Notes: generated by a model from the sequence alone, not told the origin. Numbered from the stretch's first letter, positions 17,905 to 29,818 are shown. The stretch is 64,000 nt of DNA from an uncultured Acinetobacter sp. (GCF_947493735.1 NZ_CANLSL010000005.1:1-64000); one strand, 5' to 3'. Numbers and translations are program-made.

Positions 17905-19359
17905 CTAACTCAAAATGATATCGTACTGCTCTTGCGTGTACAGATTTTCAACTTGGAACTTAATCACACGATCAATAAAATGCTCCAAATCCGCCACAGC
18001 AGAAGCTTCTGAGGTCAACAAGCGATCTATGACCATTGGGTGCGCCACAATCGTATAGGCATGTTGTGATTGGTAAGCTCTTGCAAATCGCATAATTTCT
18101 CTAAAGATTTCGTAACACACTGTCTCTGCAGTTTTGACGTAACCACGCCCCTGACAAGTTGGACACGACTCGCAAAGCAGATGTTCCAAGGACTCTCGTG
18201 TACGTTTACGAGTCATTTCGACCAAACCAAGCTCGGATACTTGTGTAATCTTAGTTTTGGCATGATCACGTTCAAGCATCTTTTCTAGAAGACGCATGAC
18301 TTCATCACGATGCGCCTGCTCTTGCATGTCGATAAAATCAATGATGATAATCCCGCCGAGATTTCGCAGTCTAAGCTGACGAACAATCACCTGAGTCGCT
18401 TCAAGATTGGTTTTAAATACCGTATCTTCAAGTGTGCGTCCGCCAACATATGAACCAGTATTGACATCAATCGTCGTCATCGCTTCGGTCTGATCAATCA
18501 TCAGATAGCCACCAGACTTCAGATCAACACGAGTACGTAGCGCCTTTTGAATATCATCTTCGACGTTATATAACTCGAACAGTGGCTTTTCACCGGGGTA
18601 ATGGTTTAAACGACCTTGCATGGTCGGGACAAATTTTTCGACGAAGTCTTGAAGTTTGGTGAAAATCTCACGTGAGTCCACATAGATTTTATGGGTTTCA
18701 CTATTGGCAAGATCACGAATCACTCGTTCAGGTAAAGGCAACTCCTCGAAGATCAGCGCAGTTGCTTCGACTTCTTTTTGATTTTTCTGAATAAACTTCC
18801 AAAGTTTTGCCAAATAAGCCATGTCTTGACTCAGCGCTTGCTCAGTGACCCCTTCAGCTGCGGTACGCACAATCACACTACCTGGTAATTGATGTTCGGT
18901 CTGTAAGGTATCAATCATCACACGAAGACGCTCACGCTCCTGTTCAAGTTCAATCTTTTGCGAGACACCAGTATGATTGCCAAAAGGCATAAATACCAAA
19001 TAACGTGAAGGAATAGATAAATCTGTGGTTAGACGTGCGCCCTTTGTACCAAGCATATCTTTCATGACTTGGACTAAAACAACTTGCCCAGGGTGTAGCA
19101 TTTCAAAGATATTTGGTGCTGTTTGCGCACGAGGCCAAATCATGTCATTAATGTGTAAAAAAGCGGTACGTGACTGTCCAATATCGACAAATGCGGCCTG
19201 CATACCCGGTAGTACACGGACAATTTTGCCATTATAAATATTGCCGACTAAACCACGCTTGGCTGTACGCTCAACAAAAAGCTCATTCACCGTACCATTT
19301 TCGATGAGTGCCACACGACACTCCATCGGCGTGATATTAATTAATAACTCTTCCGCCAT
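17905..19359 (-). CDS. rng: Ribonuclease G
   Basis: This endoribonuclease trims the 5' end of 16S rRNA and degrades some mRNAs. The 484-residue protein has an S1-like RNA-binding region near the N-terminus (GNIYNGKIVRVLPGMQAAFVDIG), and then the RNase E/G catalytic core with the metal-binding Asp residues in TTIDVNTGSYVGG and GIIIIDFIDM. The zinc-link CPTCQGRGYV follows. It lacks the long C-terminal scaffold of RNase E, so it is RNase G. ATG 19359 has AGGTTGG just upstream. It is the last gene of the mreBCD-maf-rng cluster, a common order in gamma-proteobacteria. Confidence 0.92.
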   Translation of the reverse strand: MAEELLINITPMECRVALIENGTVNELFVERTAKRGLVGNIYNGKIVRVLPGMQAAFVDIGQSRTAFLHINDMIWPRAQTAPNIFEMLHPGQVVLVQVMKDMLGTKGARLTTDLSIPSRYLVFMPFGNHTGVSQKIELEQERERLRVMIDTLQTEHQLPGSVIVRTAAEGVTEQALSQDMAYLAKLWKFIQKNQKEVEATALIFEELPLPERVIRDLANSETHKIYVDSREIFTKLQDFVEKFVPTMQGRLNHYPGEKPLFELYNVEDDIQKALRTRVDLKSGGYLMIDQTEAMTTIDVNTGSYVGGRTLEDTVFKTNLEATQVIVRQLRLRNLGGIIIIDFIDMQEQAHRDEVMRLLEKMLERDHAKTKITQVSELGLVEMTRKRTRESLEHLLCESCPTCQGRGYVKTAETVCYEIFREIMRFARAYQSQHAYTIVAHPMVIDRLLTSEASAVADLEHFIDRVIKFQVENLYTQEQYDIILS

Positions 19360-19391
19360 ATCCAACCTAAATTTTTAAAAAATATAATCTG

Positions 19392-19964
19392 TTATTCTGC
19401 TTGCGCTAAGGCTTGCTGAAGCATCTGCACGGTTTCATACAAAGGCAATCCAACCACATTGCTATAACTGCCTTCAATACGAGTCACCCAAGCCCCTGCT
19501 CGCCCTTGAATAGCGTAGCCTGCGGCTTTGTCACACGGCTCTCCAGTTTGCCAATATTGGCGCATTTCAGTTTCATCTAATATTTTAAAGTAAACTAAGG
19601 TGCTGACCGTGTCATGGAAAGTTTTGTATTTATTCGCAATGACCACGGTCGTTTTGACTTGATGCGAACGTCCTGAAAGCAATCGCCACATGCGCAGTGC
19701 ATCATCTTCGTCGTTCGGCTTGGTCAAAATATGCTGATCAATACCAACCGTGGTGTCGGCTGCGATCACTGTTGCATCAGGAAACTGCTGTAAAATCGCT
19801 TGCGCTTTGGCAATGGCAACTCGATGCACATACTGATCAATATTTTCATTTGGATACTGTGATTCATCAATATTTGCAGGATAAACCTCAAACTCAACGC
19901 CAACTTGTTCTAATAATTCTTTGCGTCGTGGTGAAGCAGATGCAAGAATTATACGGCTCGCCAT
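19392..19964 (-). CDS. Maf-like nucleoside triphosphate pyrophosphatase
   Basis: A 190-residue member of the Maf family, which hydrolyses non-canonical or excess dTTP/UTP-type nucleotides; family members have been linked to division and septum control. The signature LASASPRRKELLEQ is at the N-terminus, the metal/catalytic segment DTTVGIDQHIL is in the middle, and YAIQGRAGAWVTRIEGSYSNVVGLPL closes the fold. ATG 19964 is preceded by GGAG, and its 5' end overlaps the mreD 3' end by 16 bp, implying coupled translation. YhdE (dTTP/UTP type) is the closest remembered subgroup, although the specificity cannot be read with confidence. Confidence 0.85.
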   Translation of the reverse strand: MASRIILASASPRRKELLEQVGVEFEVYPANIDESQYPNENIDQYVHRVAIAKAQAILQQFPDATVIAADTTVGIDQHILTKPNDEDDALRMWRLLSGRSHQVKTTVVIANKYKTFHDTVSTLVYFKILDETEMRQYWQTGEPCDKAAGYAIQGRAGAWVTRIEGSYSNVVGLPLYETVQMLQQALAQAE

Positions 19965-20443
19965 TTTTTCAAGCTCCAATAGACTACAGGCCAAATTAGC
20001 GCACTACTAAGTAAAGCCTGCCAATGACGCAAAATACCCATTTCATTCCCTGACATCACCAATAGCAGCCACATTAGGAGCAAATGAAATGCGATCGCAA
20101 TGATCGCAATCATCCATAGATTGGTCTGTGTCATGATACGACGCTCACGAGTAAAGAAGCGTGCAAAAAATGCAATCAGCACAAAGCTCATTGCATTTAA
20201 ACCGAGTGGATATTCCATCAATAAATCAGTAAAAATCCCAACCATAAATGCAAACCAAACCCCACACCACGCAGGTTGACACATCACCCAAAACAGCATG
20301 ATTAATAGCATAAACGTCGGTCGCCAACCACTGAGGAAATAAGATACGGGATAAACCATCAACACCGAACCAATCACCACAGAAATGACGATGGCAATCA
20401 ACGGATCACGACTTTGAAAATTTTCTTTTTTAGCGAGTGCCAT
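19949..20443 (-). CDS. mreD: Rod shape-determining membrane protein MreD
   Basis: A small polytopic inner-membrane protein of 164 residues in the elongasome that links MreB/MreC to peptidoglycan synthases. It has about five hydrophobic segments, beginning PLIAIVISVVIGSVLMVYPVSYF and ending LLSSALIWPVVYWSL. The start was placed at ATG 20443, with AAGGAG 6-7 nt upstream, 14 bp inside the mreC 3' end. A longer upstream reading would add 39 residues of unrelated, basic sequence. It overlaps both neighbours in the mre cluster. Confidence 0.88.
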   Translation of the reverse strand: MALAKKENFQSRDPLIAIVISVVIGSVLMVYPVSYFLSGWRPTFMLLIMLFWVMCQPAWCGVWFAFMVGIFTDLLMEYPLGLNAMSFVLIAFFARFFTRERRIMTQTNLWMIAIIAIAFHLLLMWLLLVMSGNEMGILRHWQALLSSALIWPVVYWSLKKWRAV

Positions 20444-21284
20444 TCGGTTGCTCCTTTGACAAGGCTTGTGAAAAGAGCACCACAACATTATGCCCGCTCG
20501 ATAGCTGTGCGGTCGGTTGAACAGTAATATCTGCAAACTCACTCGAAGACGGCACTTCAATATGTTTCACTTTACCAACCAAATATCCTGCTGGATATCG
20601 CTCTCCCAAACCTGAGCTGTAGACAAGGTCGCCGACTTTGACATCCGCACTACTCGGCACATATTGCATCACGAGTTCACTATAATCGCCCTTGCCTGAA
20701 ACAATCGAGCGCATACCCGTACGATCCAATCGTACGGACAAAGCACTTTCTTTATCAGAAAGCAACATCACTCGTGCGCTGTGCGGATAAACTGCAATAA
20801 TCTGCCCCATAATACCTTGATTATCAAGTACAGTTTGACCTTCTTGCAATTGATCACGGCTACCCTTGTTGATGATAATAATGTGATTCAATGGATTGGG
20901 ATCGACACCGATAATTTCGGTAATCAACATGCGTCCATCAATGATCAAAGGGGTATCAACCAAGCCTCGAAGTCGCGTATTTTCAGCAGAAAGTTCAGAG
21001 AGTTTTTGTAAGCGAACTTTGGCTTGATCGAGCTCTGCACGAAGTGCAATATTTTCACGGCGTAAGCTTTGCTCAGATTTAAGCTGAAGCTTCATCCACT
21101 CTTGCGACAACACAGGATAATTGGCAAAGGCATAAATTGGATAATAGCCAACTTGCAGCACATCACGAACAGGCTGAATCACTTGTGGGAAGCGCCAATT
21201 GACAAAAATAGCAACAAAACAAACAACTAAAGCAAGAATAAATGAACGAACAGACGGTGGTTGTCTAGTAATTATCGTTTGCAC
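20430..21284 (-). CDS. mreC: Rod shape-determining protein MreC
   Basis: A bitopic periplasmic scaffold protein of 284 residues that couples MreB to the PBP2/RodA synthases. One N-terminal transmembrane helix (SFILALVVCFVAIFVNW), a coiled coil (LKSEQSLRRENIALRAELDQ), then two beta-barrel domains (GRMLITEIIGVDPNPLNHII and SSGLGERYPAGYLVG) are seen in order. A GTG at 21284 with AAGGAAT six nt upstream is the start. It follows mreB by 71 bp and overlaps mreD. Confidence 0.92.
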   Translation of the reverse strand: MQTIITRQPPSVRSFILALVVCFVAIFVNWRFPQVIQPVRDVLQVGYYPIYAFANYPVLSQEWMKLQLKSEQSLRRENIALRAELDQAKVRLQKLSELSAENTRLRGLVDTPLIIDGRMLITEIIGVDPNPLNHIIIINKGSRDQLQEGQTVLDNQGIMGQIIAVYPHSARVMLLSDKESALSVRLDRTGMRSIVSGKGDYSELVMQYVPSSADVKVGDLVYSSGLGERYPAGYLVGKVKHIEVPSSSEFADITVQPTAQLSSGHNVVVLFSQALSKEQPNGTR

Positions 21285-21355
21285 CGTCTATTCCTTTTAC
21301 TTGCCTTCTTTAAGAATTTGAATCCATAGATTCAAAGTTTCAGTTTACTCTACAA

Positions 21356-22408
<1,053 letters not shown>

Positions 22409-22530
22409 TCAGTATATTCAGTGAAGATTCAAAATGGCAACTTTAACGAAATGTGATGATTTGAACAAGTCAATCGCTTATTATAACGCACGATATTTTG
22501 AAATTTTTTGATAACGGATCAGGTGAACTC

Positions 22531-22845
22531 ATGTCTGCTGACAATGCAAAACATGCTCAAGAGCTCAATGCCGAAACAGTTTCTGCGATTGCAAACCTTG
22601 CTCGCCTTTCGCTAGATGACTCGCAATGTGTTGATTATGCACAAAGTTTAAATAAAATCTTGGATATGATGGAAACCATGAAAGGGATTGATACTGAGGG
22701 TGTCGAGCCACTCAAGAGCCCATTTGACCATCCGCAACCATTACGAGACGATGTTGTAAGCGAAAGTAATCATCGTGACCAATATCAGGCTGTTGCACCC
22801 GAAACACAAGATGGTTTGTATGTTGTACCTCGTGTGATTGAATAA
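22531..22845 (+). CDS. gatC: Asp-tRNA(Asn)/Glu-tRNA(Gln) amidotransferase subunit C
   Basis: The small subunit (104 residues) stabilises the GatA-GatB complex that converts Glu-tRNA(Gln) or Asp-tRNA(Asn) to the amidated forms. The sequence [15 protein letters not shown] followed by [22 protein letters not shown] is the GatC pattern. The tail [10 protein letters not shown] wraps between GatA and GatB. ATG 22531 has AGGTGA eight nt before it. A longer start at 22498 adds a stretch without family similarity. First gene of gatCAB. Confidence 0.9.
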   Translation: MSADNAKHAQELNAETVSAIANLARLSLDDSQCVDYAQSLNKILDMMETMKGIDTEGVEPLKSPFDHPQPLRDDVVSESNHRDQYQAVAPETQDGLYVVPRVIE

Positions 22846-22904
22846 ATCGAACAAATAATCGCCAATCAAACCTTTTATTTTTACTAAATTATAGATCAAG
22901 AGTT

Positions 22905-24383
22905 ATGACTGACTTACATCGTTTATCTATTCGAGAACTCTCAGAAGGACTCGCTCAAGCGAAGTTCTCCTCTCGTGAACTGACCCAACACTATCTCAAC
23001 CGTATTGAGAAAATCGACAGCCAAGTGCAATCCTATGTCACCGTGACCGCCGAACAAGCTTTAGTACAAGCTGATGCGGCTGATGCATTGCGTCAAGCAG
23101 GCAATGCCACCACACTAACTGGTATTCCGATTGCGCATAAAGACATCTTTTGTACGCAAGGCATCAAAACCACTGCGGGTTCTAAAATACTCGACAACTT
23201 TATCTCGCCGTATGATGCAACTGTCGTTGCCAAAGGCAAAGATGCAGGCTTAGTCACACTGGGCAAAGTCAATATGGATGAGTTCGCTATGGGCTCGACC
23301 AGTGAATCTTCATATTTTGGCGCAACCAAAAATCCATGGGCGCTCGATCGTGTACCGGGTGGCTCATCAGGTGGCTCTGCGGCGGTCATTGCGGCCGATC
23401 TTGCACCATTTGCTACGGGTACAGATACAGGTGGTTCAATTCGTCAGCCTGCATCATTCTGCGGACTGACTGGTTTAAAGCCAACCTATGGTCGTGTATC
23501 TCGCTTTGGTATGATCGCTTATGCCTCATCGCTTGATCAAGGCGGTCCAATGGCTCGTTCAGCCGAAGACTGCGCCTACTTGATGAATGTCATGGCAGGA
23601 CACGACGCTAAAGATTCTACGTCGATGGAAAAATCAGTCGATGATTACGTCGCAAATCTCAATGATACAGCTTTAAAAGGCTTACGCATCGGTATTCCAA
23701 AGCAATATTTCAATGTGCAAGGTTTGGCGAGTGATGTCAAAGCACGTGTCGAAGAATCTTTAAAAAAATTGGAAGAACTTGGCGCAATCTTGGTTGAGAT
23801 CGACCTCAACATGACCGAAGCTTATGTACCGACTTATTACCTGATCGCCCCTGCGGAAGCCTCATCGAATCTGTCACGCTATGACGGTGTGCGCTATGGC
23901 TATCGCTGTGATGCGCCTAAAGACATTCTCGATCTATACAAGCGCTCTCGTTCTGAAGGTTTTGGTGCAGAAGTACAACGCCGTATTTTGATTGGTACTT
24001 ATGCCCTATCAGCAGGCTACTACGATGCGTACTATGTCAAAGCGCAAAAAGTCCGTCGCTTAATTCAACAAGATTTCTTAAAAGCCTTTGAAAGTGTCGA
24101 TGTGATCGCAGCGCCATCTGCGCCAACCACAGCTTATAAAATCGGTGCGGATTTAACTCCAGTGGAAATGTATCTCGGTGATATTTATACCATTGCAGTG
24201 AACTTGGCGGGCTTACCTGCGATCAATGCACCTGTTGGTTTTGATCAAGATCAACTACCTGTTGGTTTACAGTTGATTGGGAATTATTGGTCAGAGTCAC
24301 AACTGCTTTCCATCGTTCATCAATATCAACAACACACCGACTTCCACACTCAACGTGCGGCGATTGCTGAGGAGAATGCGTAA
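22905..24383 (+). CDS. gatA: Asp-tRNA(Asn)/Glu-tRNA(Gln) amidotransferase subunit A
   Basis: The amidase subunit releases ammonia from glutamine or asparagine for transfer to misacylated tRNA. The 492-residue protein contains the amidase signature with the Ser-cisSer-Lys triad: Lys in HKDIF near residue 77, the glycine/serine-rich loop [10 protein letters not shown] near 150, and nucleophile Ser in [15 protein letters not shown]. It lies between gatC (59 bp gap) and gatB (1 bp overlap, TAATG), a translationally coupled arrangement. Confidence 0.96.
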   Translation: MTDLHRLSIRELSEGLAQAKFSSRELTQHYLNRIEKIDSQVQSYVTVTAEQALVQADAADALRQAGNATTLTGIPIAHKDIFCTQGIKTTAGSKILDNFISPYDATVVAKGKDAGLVTLGKVNMDEFAMGSTSESSYFGATKNPWALDRVPGGSSGGSAAVIAADLAPFATGTDTGGSIRQPASFCGLTGLKPTYGRVSRFGMIAYASSLDQGGPMARSAEDCAYLMNVMAGHDAKDSTSMEKSVDDYVANLNDTALKGLRIGIPKQYFNVQGLASDVKARVEESLKKLEELGAILVEIDLNMTEAYVPTYYLIAPAEASSNLSRYDGVRYGYRCDAPKDILDLYKRSRSEGFGAEVQRRILIGTYALSAGYYDAYYVKAQKVRRLIQQDFLKAFESVDVIAAPSAPTTAYKIGADLTPVEMYLGDIYTIAVNLAGLPAINAPVGFDQDQLPVGLQLIGNYWSESQLLSIVHQYQQHTDFHTQRAAIAEENA

Positions 24384-25864
24384 TGGCGAACAATGCTAAA
24401 GCAAACAAGCCGAAATCAAATCTCATTGACGGCTGGGAAGTGGTGATTGGGATTGAGATCCACACGCAACTGGCGACCAATTCTAAAATCTTTTCAGGTT
24501 CATCTACGGAATTTGGTCAAGACCCAAATACCCAAGCAAGCCTTGTTGATTTGGCGATGCCGGGTGTGCTTCCTGTACTGAACAAAGAAGTGGTCAATCT
24601 CGCCATTCGTTTTGGTTTGGGCATTGATGCGTATATCGACCAAGCCTCTGTATTTGCCCGCAAAAACTACTTCTACCCTGATTCACCAAAAGGCTACCAA
24701 ATCAGCCAAATGGACAATCCGATCGTCGGCAAAGGTCACATCGACATTCAGCTTGAAGATGGCACAGTGAAGCGCATTGGCGTCACTCGTGCGCACTTGG
24801 AAGAAGATGCAGGCAAGTCGATTCACGATGCGATTGATGGCATGTCAGGCATTGACTTAAACCGTGCAGGCACACCGCTACTCGAGATCGTATCAGAGCC
24901 TGATATGCGCTCGGTGGACGAAGCGGTTGCCTATGTCAAAGCGATTCATACGCTGGTTCGTTGGCTTGGCATCTCAGACGGCAACATGGCAGAAGGCTCA
25001 TTCCGTGCCGACTGTAACGTGTCGCTACGTCGTCCAAATGAGGCGTTTGGTACACGTTGTGAACTGAAAAATATCAACTCGTTCCGCTTCATTGAACAAG
25101 CCATCAATGTAGAAATCGAACGTCAAATGGAAATCTTGGAATACGGTGGTACGATCGACCAAGAAACTCGTTTGTTTGATCCAAACAAGATGGAAACTCG
25201 CTCAATGCGTTCCAAAGAGGAAGCCAACGACTACCGTTACTTCCCTGATCCAGACTTGTTGCCTGTGGTGATCGCAGATGCACAAATCGAGGCGATCAAA
25301 TCGGAAATGCCCGAACTCCCTGCAGCACGTCGTGAACGTTTTGTCAGTGAATTTGCCGTGACTGAATACGATGCGCACGTCTTGACGCTATCACGTGAAA
25401 TGGCGGACTTCTATGAAGCGGTAGTTGCCTCATCAGGTGGTGCCAAGCAAGGTAAAGTCGCTGCCAACTGGGTGATGGGCGAATTCTCAGGTGCGCTGAA
25501 TAAAGCAAGTTTAGAGCTCAGCGAATCGCCTGTATCTGCCGAACAACTCGGTGGCATGATTGCACGCATCGTCGATAACACGATCAGCGGTAAGATCGCC
25601 AAGCAAGTCTTTGGCTATATGTGGGACGAAGGCAAGACTGCCGATGTGATCATTGCGGAAAAAGGCTTGAAGCAAGAAACCGACACAGGTGCGATCGAAG
25701 CAATCATCAAAGAAGTCTTGGCTGCCAACGAGAAGATGGTTGAAGAGTATAAATCTGGTAAAGAGAAAGCTTTCAACGGTCTAGTTGGTCAAGTGATGAA
25801 AGCGTCTAAGGGTAAAGCCAACCCTGCTCAAGTGAATGAGTTGATGAAGAAATTGATTGGTTAA
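24383..25864 (+). CDS. gatB: Asp-tRNA(Asn)/Glu-tRNA(Gln) amidotransferase subunit B
   Basis: The 493-residue subunit binds the misacylated tRNA and phosphorylates its carboxylate. The GatB signature region [18 protein letters not shown] is seen near residue 155, after the [18 protein letters not shown] segment of the active site. A C-terminal YqeY-like helical domain ends in [17 protein letters not shown]. It overlaps gatA by one base and is followed by a strong terminator. Confidence 0.96.
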   Translation: MANNAKANKPKSNLIDGWEVVIGIEIHTQLATNSKIFSGSSTEFGQDPNTQASLVDLAMPGVLPVLNKEVVNLAIRFGLGIDAYIDQASVFARKNYFYPDSPKGYQISQMDNPIVGKGHIDIQLEDGTVKRIGVTRAHLEEDAGKSIHDAIDGMSGIDLNRAGTPLLEIVSEPDMRSVDEAVAYVKAIHTLVRWLGISDGNMAEGSFRADCNVSLRRPNEAFGTRCELKNINSFRFIEQAINVEIERQMEILEYGGTIDQETRLFDPNKMETRSMRSKEEANDYRYFPDPDLLPVVIADAQIEAIKSEMPELPAARRERFVSEFAVTEYDAHVLTLSREMADFYEAVVASSGGAKQGKVAANWVMGEFSGALNKASLELSESPVSAEQLGGMIARIVDNTISGKIAKQVFGYMWDEGKTADVIIAEKGLKQETDTGAIEAIIKEVLAANEKMVEEYKSGKEKAFNGLVGQVMKASKGKANPAQVNELMKKLIG

Positions 25865-25884
25865 GCTAATCAGTTTTGAAAAAG

Positions 25885-25911
25885 AAAACCCGCTTTAGAG
25901 CGGGTTTTTAT
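25885..25911. terminator. Shared terminator of gatB and the convergent HEPN-like gene
   Basis: The stem AAAACCCGCT / AGCGGGTTTT with a TTAG loop is flanked by T runs on both strands. It ends gatB from the left and the minus-strand gene from the right. Confidence 0.9.
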
Positions 25912-25912
25912 T

Positions 25913-27211
25913 TTAAGTTAAAGATGGAATTAATTCTTCATTGCCATCAGTAAATCCATCTAAACCTGTAAAGTCATAATTTGAATCATTCTCTAATATT
26001 TTTTCTATTACTATTTTATGATCTCTCTTTGCTTTCGCTCTATCATAACACTGTGAATTTTGGTTAGCTTTACTAGTTAAATTTTTCAATTGTTGAAAAC
26101 TAAAATTTTCCAAGTAAGGGCGTATTAGTTTATCAAATCTATAATTGGCTGAATCAAATGATCCTGAAAAACAATATCCATCAATACAATAATCATAGAA
26201 CTTATCCTTACAGCGATACTCCTCAGCTTCACTTTCAATAATTTCAAAGTTCGATAATGAATAATTACTTTTGTTTTTAATTAAAAAATCAATGTAATCA
26301 ACAATACGTTTAAATTTAATTAATTGAAACCGGCTGTCGCTACTTTCAATAATTTTGGATATAGTTTGAACAGAATTTTCACTAAAATATTCAAAGCACC
26401 ATCTATTTTTCAGCAAAAAAATGAGCAGTGATTTTTTTAAATTGTCATCTAATTTAATATCAGAAATATAATCTTTATCTTGAATTAAAAATTCAATAAA
26501 AATTTGTTTTTTCTTACTAATTATAATATTCAGAATATCTAGATTAATTTCTGTATTAAGTAGTGTTTCTGGGTTATCTATCCTGAAAATAAACTTCCAT
26601 AATGTTTTTAAAAATTTGAGTAATACAGCATTGGGCATTTTTGAAAGAAACTTGTGTGAAAAATAGCGATCTCTTTCTTCATAATCCACTAGCGTATCTT
26701 TAATATTATTTAAATCTTTTAATATAACTTCAATAATTTTAGATGAAAATAAAGCTTCTTTAGTTAGTACACTTTCTAAGGCATTCCTTATTAAACTGTA
26801 AACAGTCTCTTTTGTTGGAGAATGCAACAAATCGGTGGAAGTAATAACTGGATGTGCTGAGACATGTCTCATTTTTTGTAAGTGTTCTAAATTAGCAACT
26901 TCGAACGTCTCAAAAAACTTTATTTCTTTATGAAATTTATCAACTATCTCTGACTCCCATTTAGATGATTTAGAATCTTTTTGTTGTTCTAATCGAATAT
27001 AATCAAGTATCTGAAGTGCTTTAGGATCATTATAAATACTATCTAATTCATTAAGCTTATGCACAAGATCAGTTACTACCACCGACCATAACATCACTGT
27101 TGCAGAACGATAGTTACCCATTGCATAAGAGGAATATACTTCCTTAAACAATTCTTTCGTATACGGATTTTTAATATTTTCAATTGAATCATCTATTGAG
27201 AAATAACCCAT
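25913..27211 (-). CDS. Accessory protein with a HEPN-like RX4H motif, 432 aa
   Basis: An A+T-rich gene unlike its neighbours in composition. ATG 27211 has AGGAGG six nt upstream; an ATG at 27217 would abut that site directly. The N-terminal ~150 residues are helical (MGYFSIDDSIENIKNPYT, then a NYRSATVMLWSVVVTDLVHKL helix) and contain RHVSAH near residue 115. This fits the RX4-6H ribonuclease motif of HEPN domains. The rest is Lys, Ile and Phe rich, probably helical, with a Cys-rich patch (YRCKDKFYDYCIDGYCF) near residue 335. It stands alone, with no partner antitoxin in frame. I do not recognise a named family; a defence or toxin role is only inferred from the motif and setting. Confidence 0.6.
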   Translation of the reverse strand: MGYFSIDDSIENIKNPYTKELFKEVYSSYAMGNYRSATVMLWSVVVTDLVHKLNELDSIYNDPKALQILDYIRLEQQKDSKSSKWESEIVDKFHKEIKFFETFEVANLEHLQKMRHVSAHPVITSTDLLHSPTKETVYSLIRNALESVLTKEALFSSKIIEVILKDLNNIKDTLVDYEERDRYFSHKFLSKMPNAVLLKFLKTLWKFIFRIDNPETLLNTEINLDILNIIISKKKQIFIEFLIQDKDYISDIKLDDNLKKSLLIFLLKNRWCFEYFSENSVQTISKIIESSDSRFQLIKFKRIVDYIDFLIKNKSNYSLSNFEIIESEAEEYRCKDKFYDYCIDGYCFSGSFDSANYRFDKLIRPYLENFSFQQLKNLTSKANQNSQCYDRAKAKRDHKIVIEKILENDSNYDFTGLDGFTDGNEELIPSLT

Positions 27212-27356
27212 TTTCATCCTCCTAATTTACGATTTAATCTAGCACAAACAACTACATATTCAATTAAATGACCATTAAAAAAGTATCCTCTATCCCCAAA
27301 CTCGAAGACTTAGGACGTATTCAACTCTCAAAGTCATTCTTTATACGGTAGTTAGA

Positions 27357-27476
27357 TTTACCCTCATCCCCCGCCTTCTCCCAATGGGAGAAGTAGCTTT
27401 TATATCGGATCAAACATCGCCATCAATTTGACAGTGAATATCCCCTCTCCTTCAGGAGAGGGTTAGGGTGAGGTAA
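27357..27476. repeat. 120-bp MITE-like inverted repeat element
   Basis: The ends TTTACCCTCATCCC and GGGTTAGGGTGAGGTAAA are near inverted complements. Between them are two local hairpins, CTTCTCCCAATGGGAGAAG and CCCTCTCCTTCAGGAGAGGG. It has no reading frame. It lies between the HEPN-like gene and metG in the ~430-bp spacer. Outside the element, a fragment with protein-like content (Part 2) and the metG terminator make up the rest. Confidence 0.6.
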
Positions 27477-27588
27477 AAAATAAGTATCAATTCATTAGTC
27501 CCCATTTAAAATCCCTAACTGATTCCACATTTCAGGTGTAAAGAAGGTCGCCACCAACTTATCACTTTGAATTACCTGTTTTTCTCAT

Positions 27589-27616
27589 AAAAAAGACTTC
27601 CGAAGAAGTCTTTTCA
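27589..27616 (-). terminator. Terminator of metG
   Basis: On the minus strand, AAAAGACTTC pairs with GAAGTCTTTT around a TTCG tetraloop, then six T residues follow, about 30 bp past the metG stop. Confidence 0.85.
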
Positions 27617-27644
27617 ATGATTTAGCATAATACAGTTAGGCAGA

Positions 27645-29729
27645 TTAAGACACTTTATCCCCTGCTTTAGCGCCACGATCAGGTGACACGATAAAGATAC
27701 CTTCGCCATTGCCCGCAGCGAGCACCATGCCATTCGATACACCAAAACGCATCTTACGAGGTGCAAGGTTGGCGACCATCACTACCAATTTCCCTTTCAA
27801 ATCTTCAGGTGCATATTGACTACGAATGCCACTAAATACATTGCGTGGCTCAGCTTCGCCAACATTCAAGGTCAGTTGTAGCAGTTTGTCCGAACCTTCA
27901 ACGATGTTTGCATCAATGACTTCTGCAACACGCAGATCAACTTTAAGGAAATCATCAATTTTGATCTGTTCAGCCTCACCCACAGCAGGCTCAGCTTTTG
28001 GAGTTGATGTCTTGTCCGCAGTTTTGGTTTTTTTCTTGTCGGCATTCTTATCTGCCTTTGCAGGTTCAGCTGCTGCTAATGAGTCTTTAGAATCATCAAC
28101 CATTGCCGTCACAGCTTTGGCATCGACACGTTGCATCAACGGTTGGAATTGGGCAATTTCGTGATTGGTCAAAATCGTGGTACGTGAAGCAAAATCAAAA
28201 CTGTCCAATTTTAAGAAATCTTGCACTTGCTGAGCCAAAGTCGGCAATACAGGCGCAAGATAGATCGCAAGCTGACGGAATAGGTTAATCCCAACTGAAC
28301 AGACTTCATGGACTTGTTGTTCTTCGCCTTCGATTTTCGCCAAAGCCCACGGCTTTTTCTCATCGATGTATTGGTTGGCACGATCGGCAAGCGCCATGAT
28401 CTCACGGATTGCTGCTGAAAACTCACGATCTTCATAACAGTTGGCAATCGAGTCACCTGCATCAATAAAGGTTTGGACTAATTCAGTTTCAGCACAGTTT
28501 GCAGATAATGTATTGTCAAAATTGGTATTGATAAATTTGGCACAGCGACTGGCGATATTGACCACTTTCCCGACCAAATCCGAGTTCACTTTTTGGACAA
28601 AATCATCCAAATTCAAATCAGAATCTTCAACTTTATCAGATAGCTTAGAAGCAAAGTAATAGCGTAAATATTCAGGGTTTAAATGCTGTAAATAGGTTTC
28701 TGCTTTGATAAATGTGCCACGAGATTTTGACATCTTTTGACCATTGACCGTAAGGAAACCATTCACAAATAAACCTGTTGGCGTGCGATAGCCCGCGCCG
28801 TCAAGCATTGCAGGCCAAAATAGCGCATGAAAATAGACAATGTCTTTACCGATGAAGTGATAGACTTCGTTTTGTGAGTCTTTTTTCCAGTAATCGTCAA
28901 AATTCAGCTCAGGACGCTTCTGTTTTACATAGTTTTCAAAACTCGACATATAGCCGATCGGCGCATCCACCCACACATAGAAATATTTGTTTGGCGCATC
29001 AGGAATCTCAAAACCAAAGTACGGCGCATCACGAGAAATATCCCAATCGTTCAAACCATTTTCAAACCATTCATCCAGTTTATTCGCGATTGAGAGTGGT
29101 AAACGCCCTTGGTCACGTGTCCATTTCTGCAAGTAGTTTGCAAAGTTGGGCAATTTAAAGAAGTAATGATCTGATGATTTCTCGACTGGTGTTGCACCGC
29201 TTAACGTCGAGTGCGGATTGAGTAATTCAGTGGCGTTATAAGTTGTTCCGCAGACTTCGCAAGCATCGCCGTATTGATCTTCGGACTTACATTTTGGGCA
29301 AGTGCCTTTGATAAAACGATCTGAGAGGAACATGCCTTTTTCATGATCGAATAACTGGCTGACTGGACGCACCGCAATATTGCCTGCTTCACGATTTTTC
29401 AGATAAATTTCTTGGGAACGAGCACGATTGGTGTCGCTATGGGTCGAGTCGTAATGATCAAAATGCACACCAAAACCATCAAAGTCACGGATATGCTCAC
29501 GTTGTACATTGGCGATCTGTTCTTCTGGTGTGATGCCGTTGGCTTCGGCACGGAGCATGATCGCTGTGCCGTGCGCATCATCAGCGCAGACGTAGGTCAC
29601 ATCGTGCCCCATCGCACGCATCGCACGCACCCAGATATCCGCTTGGATATAACCTAGCAAATGTCCCATGTGAATCGGACCGTTGGCGTAGGGTAAGGCA
29701 TTGGTGACGAGGATTTTACGTGCTGACAT
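27645..29729 (-). CDS. metG: Methionyl-tRNA synthetase
   Basis: It charges tRNA(Met), including the initiator. The 694-residue protein has a HIGH-type motif (HMGH, near residue 21), a zinc-binding region with [17 protein letters not shown] near residue 145, and the KMSKSRG loop near 335. It ends with a linker rich in Lys, Ala and Asp and a Trbp111-like tRNA-binding domain ([20 protein letters not shown]). This is the dimeric gammaproteobacterial form. It sits alone between two accessory modules in the same orientation. Confidence 0.97.
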   Translation of the reverse strand: MSARKILVTNALPYANGPIHMGHLLGYIQADIWVRAMRAMGHDVTYVCADDAHGTAIMLRAEANGITPEEQIANVQREHIRDFDGFGVHFDHYDSTHSDTNRARSQEIYLKNREAGNIAVRPVSQLFDHEKGMFLSDRFIKGTCPKCKSEDQYGDACEVCGTTYNATELLNPHSTLSGATPVEKSSDHYFFKLPNFANYLQKWTRDQGRLPLSIANKLDEWFENGLNDWDISRDAPYFGFEIPDAPNKYFYVWVDAPIGYMSSFENYVKQKRPELNFDDYWKKDSQNEVYHFIGKDIVYFHALFWPAMLDGAGYRTPTGLFVNGFLTVNGQKMSKSRGTFIKAETYLQHLNPEYLRYYFASKLSDKVEDSDLNLDDFVQKVNSDLVGKVVNIASRCAKFINTNFDNTLSANCAETELVQTFIDAGDSIANCYEDREFSAAIREIMALADRANQYIDEKKPWALAKIEGEEQQVHEVCSVGINLFRQLAIYLAPVLPTLAQQVQDFLKLDSFDFASRTTILTNHEIAQFQPLMQRVDAKAVTAMVDDSKDSLAAAEPAKADKNADKKKTKTADKTSTPKAEPAVGEAEQIKIDDFLKVDLRVAEVIDANIVEGSDKLLQLTLNVGEAEPRNVFSGIRSQYAPEDLKGKLVVMVANLAPRKMRFGVSNGMVLAAGNGEGIFIVSPDRGAKAGDKVS

Positions 29730-29818
29730 AGACCACTCTGTTGGCAGAATTTTGAGTCGTCCATTCTACTGAGCTATGTGGTGCAAAGCAATTGTTCAGT
29801 TAAACAGGAGTAAGTCTT

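Noticed and set aside
20444..20560. Longer start for mreD
   Set aside because: The extra 39 residues are basic, unrelated to MreD and would deeply overlap mreC; ATG 20443 has AAGGAG.
27357..27476. Possible CRISPR or tRNA-like element near metG
   Set aside because: Only one copy of the inverted repeats with hairpins, no cloverleaf, no CCA end. It fits a MITE-like element better.
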